Source: Pseudanabaenales cyanobacterium
GTDB lineage: Bacteria > Cyanobacteriota > Cyanobacteriia > Phormidesmidales > Phormidesmidaceae
Assembly: GCA_022360135.1 (NCBI GenBank)
Contig: JAKSDM010001167.1
Span: forward strand, 1-8,122
Reading direction: 5' to 3'
Length of the DNA: 8,122 bases
The notes below the pieces were generated by a model. It ran no database searches, was not told the DNA's origin, and was given only the letters and a program-made list of their open reading frames with translations. A program made the translations under genes and the position numbers. Positions 1 to 6,195 of this stretch are shown here, in pieces. How positions within the stretch are numbered: position 1 is the first letter of the stretch; each line of letters starts with the position of its first letter.

Positions 1-307
1 TCCAATCTTTCACTGTCAGACTAGACTTCTTTTTTCGGACTTGGTAGTCGTTCCAGTCGAAAGTATCTGCGACTAGTGCAGCTCCTAACAGCTTAGCCTC
101 AGCCTCAGCCCTTTTGACGCCTTGCTCGGATGCAGGCAGTCTTGCAGCAATCTTTTGTTGATATGGCGTTACTCGCTTGCTATCAGGCTTTGGGGGTAAA
201 GTGGCCTGGAAATAGAGCATATCGCCAACCCGCACTAGCGCAACCTTGGTACAGGCATCTTTTAGCCGTTGGTTCGCAGCTGTAACCGTGTACTCTGTCT
301 TCGGCAT
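1..307 (-). CDS. Tyrosine recombinase/phage-type integrase, N-terminal fragment (runs off the left edge)
   Basis: Reading the minus strand from the ATG at 307-305 gives about 102 codons without a stop up to the window edge, beginning MPKTEYTVTAANQRLKDA. Visible hallmarks are LPPKPDSKR, PYQQKIAARLPASEQG, KRAEAEAKLLGAAL and DTFDWNDY. From memory of the family, this is the usual N-terminal pattern of cyanobacterial phage-type tyrosine integrases, ahead of the core-binding and catalytic domains. The catalytic R-H-R-Y residues would lie outside the window, so activity cannot be judged. The start is bounded by an in-frame TAA three codons upstream (316-314); no strong Shine-Dalgarno is seen. The usual role is site-specific DNA integration or excision. 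Family assignment is by recognition only. It could be an intact integrase, an inversion-type recombinase, or the remnant of a mobile element. Confidence 0.75.
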   Translation of the reverse strand, partial: MPKTEYTVTAANQRLKDACTKVALVRVGDMLYFQATLPPKPDSKRVTPYQQKIAARLPASEQGVKRAEAEAKLLGAALVADTFDWNDYQVRKKKSSLTVKDW

Positions 308-435
308 CGGCTTTTAACATATGATTAAAACTATGATTAATATAAAACAACATTAAACGATATCAGCGCACATGCGAACTGTCGTTTCGGGGAGAAGCGA
401 GCGCATGAAACGCCTGTAATCATTGGTTTTCGTAT

Positions 436-476
436 TACCCTATCCCCTACTGCCTCAAACGGTAGGGGGTAGGGTA
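436..476. terminator. Long GC-rich hairpin, possible terminator
   Basis: TACCCTATCCCCTAC (436-450) pairs with GTAGGGGGTAGGGTA (462-476), giving a 15-bp stem with one G-T wobble around an 11-nt loop. It lies between the decayed domain fragment and the integrase start, so it could end transcripts coming from the SLH gene on the minus strand. There is no T-run after the stem on either strand, so it is not a canonical intrinsic terminator. It could also be a dispersed palindromic repeat. Confidence 0.4.
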
Positions 477-550
477 TCCAGAAAAAACCCCAGCCAATAG
501 CCAGGGCGCTAGGCCATTCCCCATGCAGAAAAGGAATGTCTTTGCCTATG

Positions 551-777
551 TTAGGCGGCAACTTGCTCCAAAGATATTACCCCTGAGGGTGATTTTTGTC
601 GGCGCCGTTGCTACTGCCCAATACAGTGCTGTTCGCTTCTGCCCAAAAAGAAGTTAAATCAAGCCGATCTTCTAACGGATCGAACCCTCTAATGGTGAGG
701 GTGCGCCCCCAACTGTAGCCAAACTTAAACAATTTGGATTTCGATAGATGCATGTCATTGGCGTTAGGGGTTCGCAA
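551..777 (-). pseudogene. Decayed fragment of a secreted-protein C-terminal domain
   Basis: An open frame from a TTG at 777 (or ATG at 753) to a TAA at 579-577 encodes 58-66 residues. The core reads KLFKFGYSWGRTLTI, then RGFDPLEDRLDLTSFWAEA, then NSTVLGSSNGADKNHPQG. The arrangement YxWG, hydrophobic strand, FDPxEDxLDL, FW resembles the C-terminal beta-rich domain of some secreted cyanobacterial hydrolases, where it is followed by a short strand such as ITLEGV. Directly after the stop, a one-base shift gives ISLEQVAA and then a stop at 553-551, which fits that last strand. I therefore read this as a frameshifted remnant that has lost its catalytic partner. Its 5' end lies inside the direct repeat that bounds the SLH gene. 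A real small protein is possible but less likely, as no good ribosome binding site is seen. The domain likeness is from memory and untested. Confidence 0.4.
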
Positions 778-789
778 TGAGATAAAACC
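733..789. repeat. Direct repeat, copy 1 (57 bp), at the end of the SLH gene
   Basis: This segment matches 2072-2129 in the same orientation: about 50 of 57 positions are identical, with one single-base indel. Shared blocks include TTTCGATAGATGCA, CCCTAACG-type sequence on the reverse strand, and ATAAAACC at the end. It abuts the SLH stop codon (TAG, 791-789) and covers the start of the decayed domain fragment. Confidence 0.75.
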
Positions 790-2042
790 TACTGCGTAAA
801 CATCACCTCAAAGGCATTCATCACGCGTAGGTCGAGTTGGTCAGGGTCAATCACAATCACGGCATCCTGCGAGGTGGTGTTATCACTGGCGGTAATCACT
901 TCACCTACAACGTTACCCAGGCTACGGCTACCTAGCAAATCACCCAAGATCGACTGCGCCGCTGCGGTGACCAACGTCCCTTGGACATCATCGTGGTTGA
1001 CATCTTGGCGAGCGGCAACCGGGTCTGACTCAGCCTGGATCTCGTAGGATTGGTTACCCACCGTCAACCGATCAGCCACAAATTTAGCCGCATGAACATC
1101 GCTTCCCTGGATATTCACCGGCACAATCCGTCCTTGAACATTACTCCCCACGGGAATTAGAGTTTGACCGCGATCGTTTTTAACCGGGTTGGCGACCTCT
1201 AAGGCCATCACCAGGGTTTGGCCAGGAGCGACTACAATATCGCCAGTATCGCCTGCAGAGCGAGGGTAGCGCAAATTGAGGACGGCGCCGCTATTAACCC
1301 GCAGCGACGAATTTTGGCTAGACCGATCGCGATAGCCTGCAATGTAGTTATTGGCGGCTGAATCCGCTGCTATCCGAGGCAACTGCCCTTCGGCAACCAT
1401 CGCCTGGTGGACAAAGGCGGCTACCTCTGCCCGGGTGATGACCCGATGGGGGTTGAGCAGATCAACGTTGGGGTAGTTAACGACGATGTTCTGCTGGGTG
1501 GCGGCGGCGATCGGGGCCAAGGCATAGTCAGGGATTTGGTCCTGATCGCGATAGGTGTTGAGGATGTTAGAGACCGAGCCGGTGGCGTTAAAGTTTAAAC
1601 CATTGGTCAGCGACACCAGCGCCTGTTCCCTGAGGATTCCGTGGTCGGGTAGAAACTCACCATTGGGGTAGACGGTCAAAAAACCAGTTCTATAGGCATT
1701 TTGAATGGCCCCGTGCGCCCAGTAATTTGCAGGAACATCTGAGAAAGTGCGGGCAGCGTAGATGGCAGGCCGATTAAAGGCTTTTTGAAGAATAACGGCA
1801 AACTGAGCCCGCGAAACCGGCTGGTTCGGTCTAAAGGAGCCATCAGGAAATCCATCAATGATGTTTTCAGCAGCAAGCCGCTGAATGAAAGGACGAGCCC
1901 AATAGTTGACGCCGATATCAGAGAAATTGGTTTGCTGAGCAGCGACAGGGATTGTATAGATCAGAGGGGCGGCTGCGCCAGCTAACGTCCCGAGGGCGGC
2001 AAGCGCAGCCCCACTCGATTTCCAACTGACAAAGCTAGACAT
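789..2042 (-). CDS. Secreted SLH-domain protein with beta-rich C-terminal domain
   Basis: This 417-aa protein starts at ATG 2042-2040, preceded by GAGGA with a 9-nt spacer (2056-2052). Residues 1-36 form a Sec signal peptide: a short lysine-containing start, a hydrophobic Ala/Leu/Gly stretch and a likely cleavage near VAAQQ. Three S-layer homology repeats follow. SLH1 (about 40-89) has FSDIGVNYWA, IIDGFPDGSFRPN and VSRAQFAVIL. SLH2 (about 100-148) has FSDVPANYWA and YPNGEFLPD. SLH3 (about 164-215) is more divergent, with NYPN and ITRAEVAAFV. SLH domains bind pyruvylated or other cell-wall polymers, so the protein is probably held in the envelope. Residues about 247-335 (VVAPGQTLVMALEVANPV, then RGQTLIPVGSNVQGRIV) resemble the beta-barrel of TrbI-type proteins, as in other cyanobacterial SLH proteins. 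The glycine-rich C-terminus has no recognised function. No porin barrel is evident. The gene points away from the cellulase and is flanked by direct repeats. Confidence is high for SLH and low for the precise role. Confidence 0.88.
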   Translation of the reverse strand: MSSFVSWKSSGAALAALGTLAGAAAPLIYTIPVAAQQTNFSDIGVNYWARPFIQRLAAENIIDGFPDGSFRPNQPVSRAQFAVILQKAFNRPAIYAARTFSDVPANYWAHGAIQNAYRTGFLTVYPNGEFLPDHGILREQALVSLTNGLNFNATGSVSNILNTYRDQDQIPDYALAPIAAATQQNIVVNYPNVDLLNPHRVITRAEVAAFVHQAMVAEGQLPRIAADSAANNYIAGYRDRSSQNSSLRVNSGAVLNLRYPRSAGDTGDIVVAPGQTLVMALEVANPVKNDRGQTLIPVGSNVQGRIVPVNIQGSDVHAAKFVADRLTVGNQSYEIQAESDPVAARQDVNHDDVQGTLVTAAAQSILGDLLGSRSLGNVVGEVITASDNTTSQDAVIVIDPDQLDLRVMNAFEVMFTQ

Positions 2043-2071
2043 ATTGATAAATCCTCAACGGTAATGATGAC

Positions 2072-2129
2072 TTTGGGTTTCGATAGATGCACGCCATTGA
2101 CGTTAAGGGGTTTGCAATTAAATAAAACC
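2072..2129. repeat. Direct repeat, copy 2 (58 bp), in the SLH gene leader
   Basis: This copy lies 30 bp upstream of the SLH start codon, in its presumed 5' untranslated region, and matches 733-789. Differences are seven substitutions, six of them transitions, and one extra A. With copy 1 it defines a unit of about 1.34 kb, consisting of leader plus SLH gene. Confidence 0.75.
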
Positions 2130-2162
2130 CGTTTTTTTAAGAATGCCTTTGATCGAAATGTA

Positions 2163-2224
2163 AGGGATTATATCCCTACGATGTTGATAGGCTATTTCCC
2201 TATCTGCCCTTACCTATATCCCTA
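2163..2224. promoter_or_regulatory. Three ATATCCCTA-like boxes, possible operator of the SLH gene
   Basis: ATATCCCTA occurs at 2170-2178 and 2216-2224, with ATTTCCCTA at 2194-2202. The spacings are 24 and 22 bp, roughly two helical turns each, as expected for a protein binding one DNA face. The first box is also part of a small hairpin, AGGGAT/ATCCCT (2163-2177). It sits 120-180 bp upstream of the SLH start. No regulator is identified, so function is inferred from spacing only. Confidence 0.35.
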
Positions 2225-2259
2225 ACAATATTCAACAAAGAAATCCATGATCTGATCTT

Positions 2260-2281
2260 AAAACAGACCAGTTTCTGTTTT
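2260..2281. other. Perfect 8-bp hairpin upstream of the SLH gene
   Basis: AAAACAGA (2260-2267) and TCTGTTTT (2274-2281) are exact complements around a 6-nt loop. The stem is AT-rich and ends in TTTT on both strands. It could be a regulatory structure or a protein-binding palindrome; it is too weak for a confident terminator call. Confidence 0.35.
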
Positions 2282-2350
2282 GACCTATTTCGATAAACTT
2301 TTATAGACATCAACCTAATCTGATCTATTTCGATAAACTTTTATAGGCAC
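2281..2350. repeat. Tandem pair of 30-bp repeats, 40-bp period, upstream of the SLH gene
   Basis: The segments 2281-2310 and 2321-2350 are identical at 27 of 30 positions. The common core is CTATTTCGATAAACTTTTAT. On the minus strand each copy contains CTATAAAAG, a possible -10-like element reading towards the SLH gene. Each also contains TTTCGATA, the octamer found in both copies of the larger direct repeat (739-746 and 2078-2085). They could be duplicated operator or promoter elements. Confidence 0.55.
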
Positions 2351-2395
2351 CCATTTAAAGCAAGGAATTATCTCTGAGGTCGAAGTTGGAATTTA

Positions 2396-2433
2396 GAATT
2401 CAGAATCTGACTCCTGACCGCCTTCTGAATTTC
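2396..2433. repeat. Dispersed palindromic repeat (GAATTCAGAATC type)
   Basis: AATTCAGAA (2397-2405) pairs with TTCTGAATT (2423-2431). Between the arms is TCTGACTCCTGAC. The same word family (CAGAATC, GACTCCTG) makes up the long hairpin at 7753-7801, so the two look like members of one dispersed repeat family. Similar sequence is common between cyanobacterial genes, from memory. Confidence 0.45.
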
Positions 2434-2970
2434 GCCTGCTCCTTCTAGCAGACTTTCCGGCTTAAATTAGACGCCTTTTTGATCTATTATCAAATCCCAA
2501 GTCTGTCGCTCTACGCGTAGCTAAGAAGCAAATTCTGCGCGATCGCGTAAGCTTTTAATATATTCAATGTGACATAATGGAAAGAGTCTTAGAAACCCAT
2601 GTAAGTTGCTCACAGAAAGGGATTCAAGTTCATTATTTATAGTCTGGAAAGGATTGTTTCATATTGGTTGTAGCTGATTAGGCGCGTCAGAATAAATGCA
2701 GTTGACTTCTATATTCGGGAAAAGTTCCTACTTTAGATTGGCGCTACATAAAAAGATAAACAAAAAGTCTGCATTTATACTAATAAATCCTGATAATAAA
2801 TAAACTCTGACAAAAATGAATCTGGATGATGCTTCCGAAATCTTTCATCATGGCTTAAAGATAAGCATAAAAGTTTTATTTGTTCAGTTTATGACTTCTC
2901 ATTTGAAGCAATAACTCGTTGTTTAACTAAAGCGGAAAAGAGTCTTTTTAAGGTTCATGCCAATCTTATT

Positions 2971-2990
2971 TTTGATTGAATTTGATTGAA
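2971..2990. repeat. Perfect 10-bp tandem repeat in the cellulase upstream region
   Basis: TTTGATTGAA occurs twice in immediate succession, followed by a partial third match (ATTTAGATGA). It lies 25 bp before the TGTCAC direct repeat and about 240 bp upstream of the cellulase start. It may be part of the regulatory region or a simple slippage product. Confidence 0.4.
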
Positions 2991-3014
2991 ATTTAGATGA
3001 TAAATATCGACTTT

Positions 3015-3033
3015 TGTCACCACTATGTCACCA
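3015..3033. promoter_or_regulatory. TGTCACCA direct repeat, candidate regulator site for the cellulase gene
   Basis: TGTCACCA occurs at 3015-3022 and 3026-3033, exactly 11 bp apart, so both halves face the same side of the helix. A CATAAT hexamer follows at 3043-3048 and could serve as a -10 element. The same TGTCAC-N5-TGTCA arrangement lies upstream of the esterase gene (6035-6050). The regulator is unknown. Confidence 0.4.
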
Positions 3034-3213
3034 TCGGTCAGTCATAATTAAGACCACAGTTAAACGACCTTAAAAGCTTGTAAATCCAAAATTAATTTGT
3101 GTGGGTGGGTGCTTTTATATCGTTGCAAGGTGATGAAGTATTCACTTGTTTTTGTGTGCGGCGTTTCTCTCTTCTTATGAAAAGCAGATTGCACCCAAGG
3201 CATTAATTCACCC

Positions 3214-3220
3214 AAGGAAG
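3214..3220 (+). promoter_or_regulatory. Ribosome binding site that fixes the cellulase start
   Basis: AAGGAAG lies 8 nt before the ATG at 3229. An in-frame TGA at 3178-3180, with no ATG, GTG or TTG codon between it and 3229, excludes a longer N-terminus. The absence of a signal peptide is therefore not a start-calling error. Confidence 0.75.
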
Positions 3221-3228
3221 TTGACTTT

Positions 3229-5835
3229 ATGAAGAATTCTGCATTGCAGACCATAACAGCCCAATCAGCCCAATCACCTCAATCAGGAAAGTTCAACTAC
3301 GCTGAGGCGCTGCAGAAATCTTTCCTGTTCTATGAGGCTCAGCGCTCGGGCGCCTTGCCAGATGATAATCGTATCCCCTGGCGGGGTGATTCGGCGCTTA
3401 CCGATGGCGCTGATGTCGGTCGTGACTTAACTGGCGGCTATTATGACGCAGGTGACCATGTTAAGTTTGGTCTGCCCATGGCGGCTTCGATGACCATGCT
3501 AGCCTGGGGGGTCGAGGAATATCGCAGCGCATACCAAACTATTGGTCAGCTTGACGAGGCCCTAGACGCCATTAAGTGGGGAACCGACTACATCCTCAAA
3601 GCTTACGATTCTAAAAATGACAATAATCCGGGGAACGACGCGTTCTATGGACAGGTTGGGAACGGTCAAGCCGATCACGCCTTTTGGGGTTCCCCAGAAG
3701 TCATGTCTATGGATCGGCCTACGTATCAAATTGATGCTCAAAATCCCGGCTCTGATTTGGCGGGTGAGTCAGCAGCGGCTTTGGCGGCGGCGTCTATTGT
3801 CTTCCGCTCTACGGATAAGGCGTATGCAGACAAGCTACTAGATCAGGCTCAAAAGCTGTTTGACTTTGCGGAAACCTATCGCGGTAAATATTCTGATTCC
3901 ATCCAGGATGCAGCGGCTTTTTACAATTCTTGGAGTGGTTATACCGATGAGCTGGCGTGGGGAGCCGCTTGGCTGCATAAGGCGGCTCAGGCGGCTGGTC
4001 AGCCCAACCAAGACTATCTTAGCAAAGCAGAGAAATACTTCCAGGCCACTGGCGGCGTCGCCAATGCTCCCTGGACTCAAAACTGGGATGACAAAAAGTA
4101 TGGCGCAGCTATCCTACTGGCTCAGGAAACTGGAGACCCTAACTATCAAAATCAAGTTGAAAGTTGGTTAGACCGCTGGCTGATCGACAGACAAAGCGGC
4201 GGAATCCCTGAAATTACCGACGGTGGACTAGCTTGGTTGGACCAATGGGGGTCTTTACGATATTCAGCCAATACAGCCATGCTCGCCGGTATCTATGCAG
4301 ATACGGTTCATGATAAGGGCGGTCAGTACTCCGCATTTGCCCAGCAACAGATGAACTACATTTTGGGTGACAATCCCAACAATCGGAGTTATGTGGTGGG
4401 TTTTGGCCAGAATTCACCTATAAATCCTCATCATCGGGGGGCTCACGGCTCTACTACCAACAATATTCATAGCCCCGCAGACAATCAAAATATCCTATAT
4501 GGGGCGCTGGTGGGCGGTCCCAATCAGCCTAATGATAATGCTTGGGTAGACAAGCGAGACGACTTTATCGCTAATGAAGTGGCCCTGGACTATAACGCTG
4601 GGTTCACAGGGGCGCTGGCCTACATGACCGATAAATTTGGCGGCGCGCCGCTGCCTGATAGCCAGATTCCTACCCTGTTTGATCCGACAGGTTCTCCCCC
4701 TTCACCCTCGCCTTCCCCTCAACCCGCTCCATCCCCTACCCCACCCCCATCTCCCACTCCGATCCCGACGCCAGGGGACGCTGGGGTAGATTTTTCTGTC
4801 GTTAATGATTGGGGAAGTGGGTTTCAAGGCCAGATAGCGATTACGAATCAGGGCAATAGTCAGATGAATGGCTGGACCCTTGAGTTTGAGTTTCCTAACA
4901 AGATTACCCAAATCTGGAATGCTGAAATTGTCAGTCGTGAGGGCGATCGCTATGTTATCCGTGATGTTGGCTGGAACAGTGAGGTTGCCCCAAATGGCGA
5001 GATCTCCTTTGGGTTTATCGGAGAAGGCTCTGTATCTACTGAGCCCAGCAGTTTTGAATTGAATGGGCAATGGGTGGGTTCTCCGGCTCCAGCGCCAACG
5101 CCCAACCCGGTGCCAACGCCAACATCCGATCCGATTCCGACTCCGGTTCCAAACACACTGTTAGAACTCAATAAAACCTATACCGGGCGAGGCACCTATT
5201 ATGGGGCAACGGGAGCCGGCAACGCTGGATATGATGTAGTTCCACTCGATAAGCGCGATATGATTACCGCCCTCAATCGGGTGCAGTGGAACAACTCTGA
5301 AGGGAGTGGAGCCTTTTTCCAGGTGTCGGGACCCTATCAAAGAGACGGCAAGGCAGATCCGATCACGGTTATGGTGGTGGATCAGCTGCCCGACCGAGGA
5401 GATGGCCTTGATCTGAGTGCAGAAGCCTTTGCCAAAGTGGCCGATCCCATTGATGGAATTGTTGATCTCCATTATGAATTGGTCAGTCCGGCTGACGATT
5501 TCATCACGCCTTATGGCCATCAAATTGGCGACGGGATTATCGTAGATCGCTTAACCGAGAGCAACCCCTGGTGGCCAGCGGTCAGGCTCACAAACCACCG
5601 CCATCCGGTTCAAGGGCTTGATCTCATTACTAATGGCGGTGAGATAGTACCGCTTGAGCGGAAATCTCACAACATTTTTGTCCTTGAGCAGGGCATTGGC
5701 GGTCCGATCAATGGCAAGCAGGACTTTGTCGCCACCGATATTTTTGGCCAACAGGTGAGGTTGAATGACATCGATATCACCAGTGGTGTTGGCGCTGATA
5801 TCATCTCCGGCAAGCAGTTTGCGATCATGGCCTAG
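3229..5835 (+). CDS. GH9 cellulase-CBM2-expansin fusion protein
   Basis: This 868-aa multidomain protein should act on cellulose. The GH9 domain (about 23-466) would hydrolyse beta-1,4-glucan by inversion. Visible are GGYYDAGDHVKFG (D73, D76, the catalytic base region), VVGFGQNSPINPHHR (H401, H402, R403) and WVDKRDDFIANEVALDYNA, a full match to the second GH9 signature, with E450 as the acid. A Pro/Ser/Thr linker (487-515) leads to a CBM2-like module (518-616) with the typical W528, W549, W563 and W582 but without the terminal cysteines. A second linker (617-643) leads to a bacterial expansin. Expansin D1 (about 648-752) has RGTYYGATG and VVDQLPD, with D718 in the place of the essential Asp, then GLDLSAEAFAKV. 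Expansin D2 (about 766-866) has NPWWPAVRLTNHRHPV. There is no cysteine and no Sec signal peptide. Putative promoter elements lie in the long upstream region. The nearest architecture I know is the GH5-CBM2-expansin CelA of Clavibacter. Domain calls are strong; export and substrate are inferred. Confidence 0.93.
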   Translation: MKNSALQTITAQSAQSPQSGKFNYAEALQKSFLFYEAQRSGALPDDNRIPWRGDSALTDGADVGRDLTGGYYDAGDHVKFGLPMAASMTMLAWGVEEYRSAYQTIGQLDEALDAIKWGTDYILKAYDSKNDNNPGNDAFYGQVGNGQADHAFWGSPEVMSMDRPTYQIDAQNPGSDLAGESAAALAAASIVFRSTDKAYADKLLDQAQKLFDFAETYRGKYSDSIQDAAAFYNSWSGYTDELAWGAAWLHKAAQAAGQPNQDYLSKAEKYFQATGGVANAPWTQNWDDKKYGAAILLAQETGDPNYQNQVESWLDRWLIDRQSGGIPEITDGGLAWLDQWGSLRYSANTAMLAGIYADTVHDKGGQYSAFAQQQMNYILGDNPNNRSYVVGFGQNSPINPHHRGAHGSTTNNIHSPADNQNILYGALVGGPNQPNDNAWVDKRDDFIANEVALDYNAGFTGALAYMTDKFGGAPLPDSQIPTLFDPTGSPPSPSPSPQPAPSPTPPPSPTPIPTPGDAGVDFSVVNDWGSGFQGQIAITNQGNSQMNGWTLEFEFPNKITQIWNAEIVSREGDRYVIRDVGWNSEVAPNGEISFGFIGEGSVSTEPSSFELNGQWVGSPAPAPTPNPVPTPTSDPIPTPVPNTLLELNKTYTGRGTYYGATGAGNAGYDVVPLDKRDMITALNRVQWNNSEGSGAFFQVSGPYQRDGKADPITVMVVDQLPDRGDGLDLSAEAFAKVADPIDGIVDLHYELVSPADDFITPYGHQIGDGIIVDRLTESNPWWPAVRLTNHRHPVQGLDLITNGGEIVPLERKSHNIFVLEQGIGGPINGKQDFVATDIFGQQVRLNDIDITSGVGADIISGKQFAIMA
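4687..4773 (+). other. Pro/Ser/Thr linker 1 between GH9 and CBM2
   Basis: Residues 487-515 are almost entirely Pro, Ser and Thr (SPSPSPQPAPSPTPPP and similar), a typical flexible linker between catalytic and binding modules. The DNA is C-rich and internally repetitive, which makes it prone to length change. The second linker (5077-5157, residues 617-643) is richer in PTP and lacks the SPSP runs, so the two are not simple copies. Confidence 0.8.
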
Positions 5836-5992
5836 CGTGTTTTCTGGCCAAAGATCTACCTGGAAGACGATTCTACTGTCTCAATAACCAGAGGGATTTC
5901 GGCGGTCGCCAATGATGTCAGTCAGTTGTTGTGCGATCGCCAACAATTCCGTCTCCCGTCATCGCTTACCCACAATTTGCCTGCCAATGTTC

Positions 5993-6008
5993 CTAAGCTG
6001 AAGCTTAG
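5993..6008. terminator. Small hairpin downstream of the cellulase gene
   Basis: CTAAGC and GCTTAG pair exactly around a TGAA loop. No T-run follows, so termination is only possible. With the HIP1 hairpin at 5926-5946 it is the only candidate end for the cellulase transcript. Confidence 0.25.
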
Positions 6009-6034
6009 AAACGAGAGAACTGCTAGATTCACCC

Positions 6035-6050
6035 TGTCACATCCTTGTCA
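6035..6050. promoter_or_regulatory. TGTCAC-N5-TGTCA direct repeat, candidate regulator site for the esterase gene
   Basis: TGTCAC at 6035-6040 and TGTCAT at 6046-6051 have an 11-bp period, the same as upstream of the cellulase. It lies about 155-170 bp before the esterase start, compared with about 200-215 bp for the cellulase. Function is inferred from the shared spacing and position only. Confidence 0.4.
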
Positions 6051-6188
6051 TATTTGTTTTATAGCATGTAACAACTAAAAGTGAATCAAGAGAGTCAAAG
6101 AGAGGTTTGTATACTCTTTCGTTGGCGCATTCTAGCAAAGCATTAGGGTCAGCTACAGAACCCGTCAGTTTTTGGGTCGCTATGACAA

Positions 6189-6195
6189 AAGGAGA
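6189..6195 (+). promoter_or_regulatory. Strong ribosome binding site that fixes the esterase start
   Basis: AAGGAGA lies 8 nt before the ATG at 6204. An in-frame TGA at 6183-6185 leaves no room for a longer N-terminus, so the protein really lacks an N-terminal signal peptide. Confidence 0.85.

Larger units (their letters stand above)
2043..3228. other. 1.19-kb AT-rich divergent intergenic region
   Basis: This lies between the SLH start (minus) and the cellulase start (plus), so it must hold both promoters. It is clearly more AT-rich than the flanking genes. From left to right it holds the leader repeat, three ATATCCCTA-like boxes, a hairpin at 2260-2281, a 40-bp-period tandem repeat, a dispersed palindromic repeat, a small hairpin at 2478-2494 (TTTGAT/ATCAAA), the palindrome CTACGCGTAG at 2511-2520, a HIP1 octamer at 2539-2546, a 10-bp inverted repeat (2692-2701 with 2769-2778), a tandem TTTGATTGAA and a TGTCAC direct repeat. 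The only small open frames found lack a ribosome binding site and recognisable content. No tRNA or known RNA was recognised, and a small RNA cannot be excluded. Confidence 0.7.

Noticed and set aside
337..561. Minus-strand ORF of 74 aa between integrase and pseudogene
   Set aside because: It runs through the 15-bp hairpin, has no ribosome binding site and no recognisable sequence; composition looks like chance.
2163..2350. Repeats upstream of the SLH gene as a CRISPR array or plasmid iterons
   Set aside because: Only two or three imperfect units with short unrelated spacers; no cas or rep gene nearby.
2567..2580. CRP-type site at TGTGACATAATGGA
   Set aside because: Only the left half-site is present; the right half TCACA at the required spacing is missing.
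2816..2914. 32-codon plus-strand ORF (MNLDDASEIFHHGLK...) in the intergenic region
   Set aside because: No Shine-Dalgarno and no recognisable motif; short ORFs of this size are expected by chance in AT-rich DNA.
3060..3254. Minus-strand ORF of 64 aa overlapping the cellulase start
   Set aside because: It overlaps the cellulase start and its ribosome binding site in the opposite direction and has no family likeness.
4702..5070. Minus-strand ORF of 122 aa opposite the linker and CBM2
   Set aside because: It is produced by the Pro-rich linker read antisense (Gly/Trp/Arg-rich tail), a known artefact of such linkers.
5782..5808. RTX nonapeptide at the C-terminus of the cellulase fusion
   Set aside because: Only one imperfect copy (SGVGADIIS), and it falls in the expected last strands of expansin domain 2; not enough for an RTX call.
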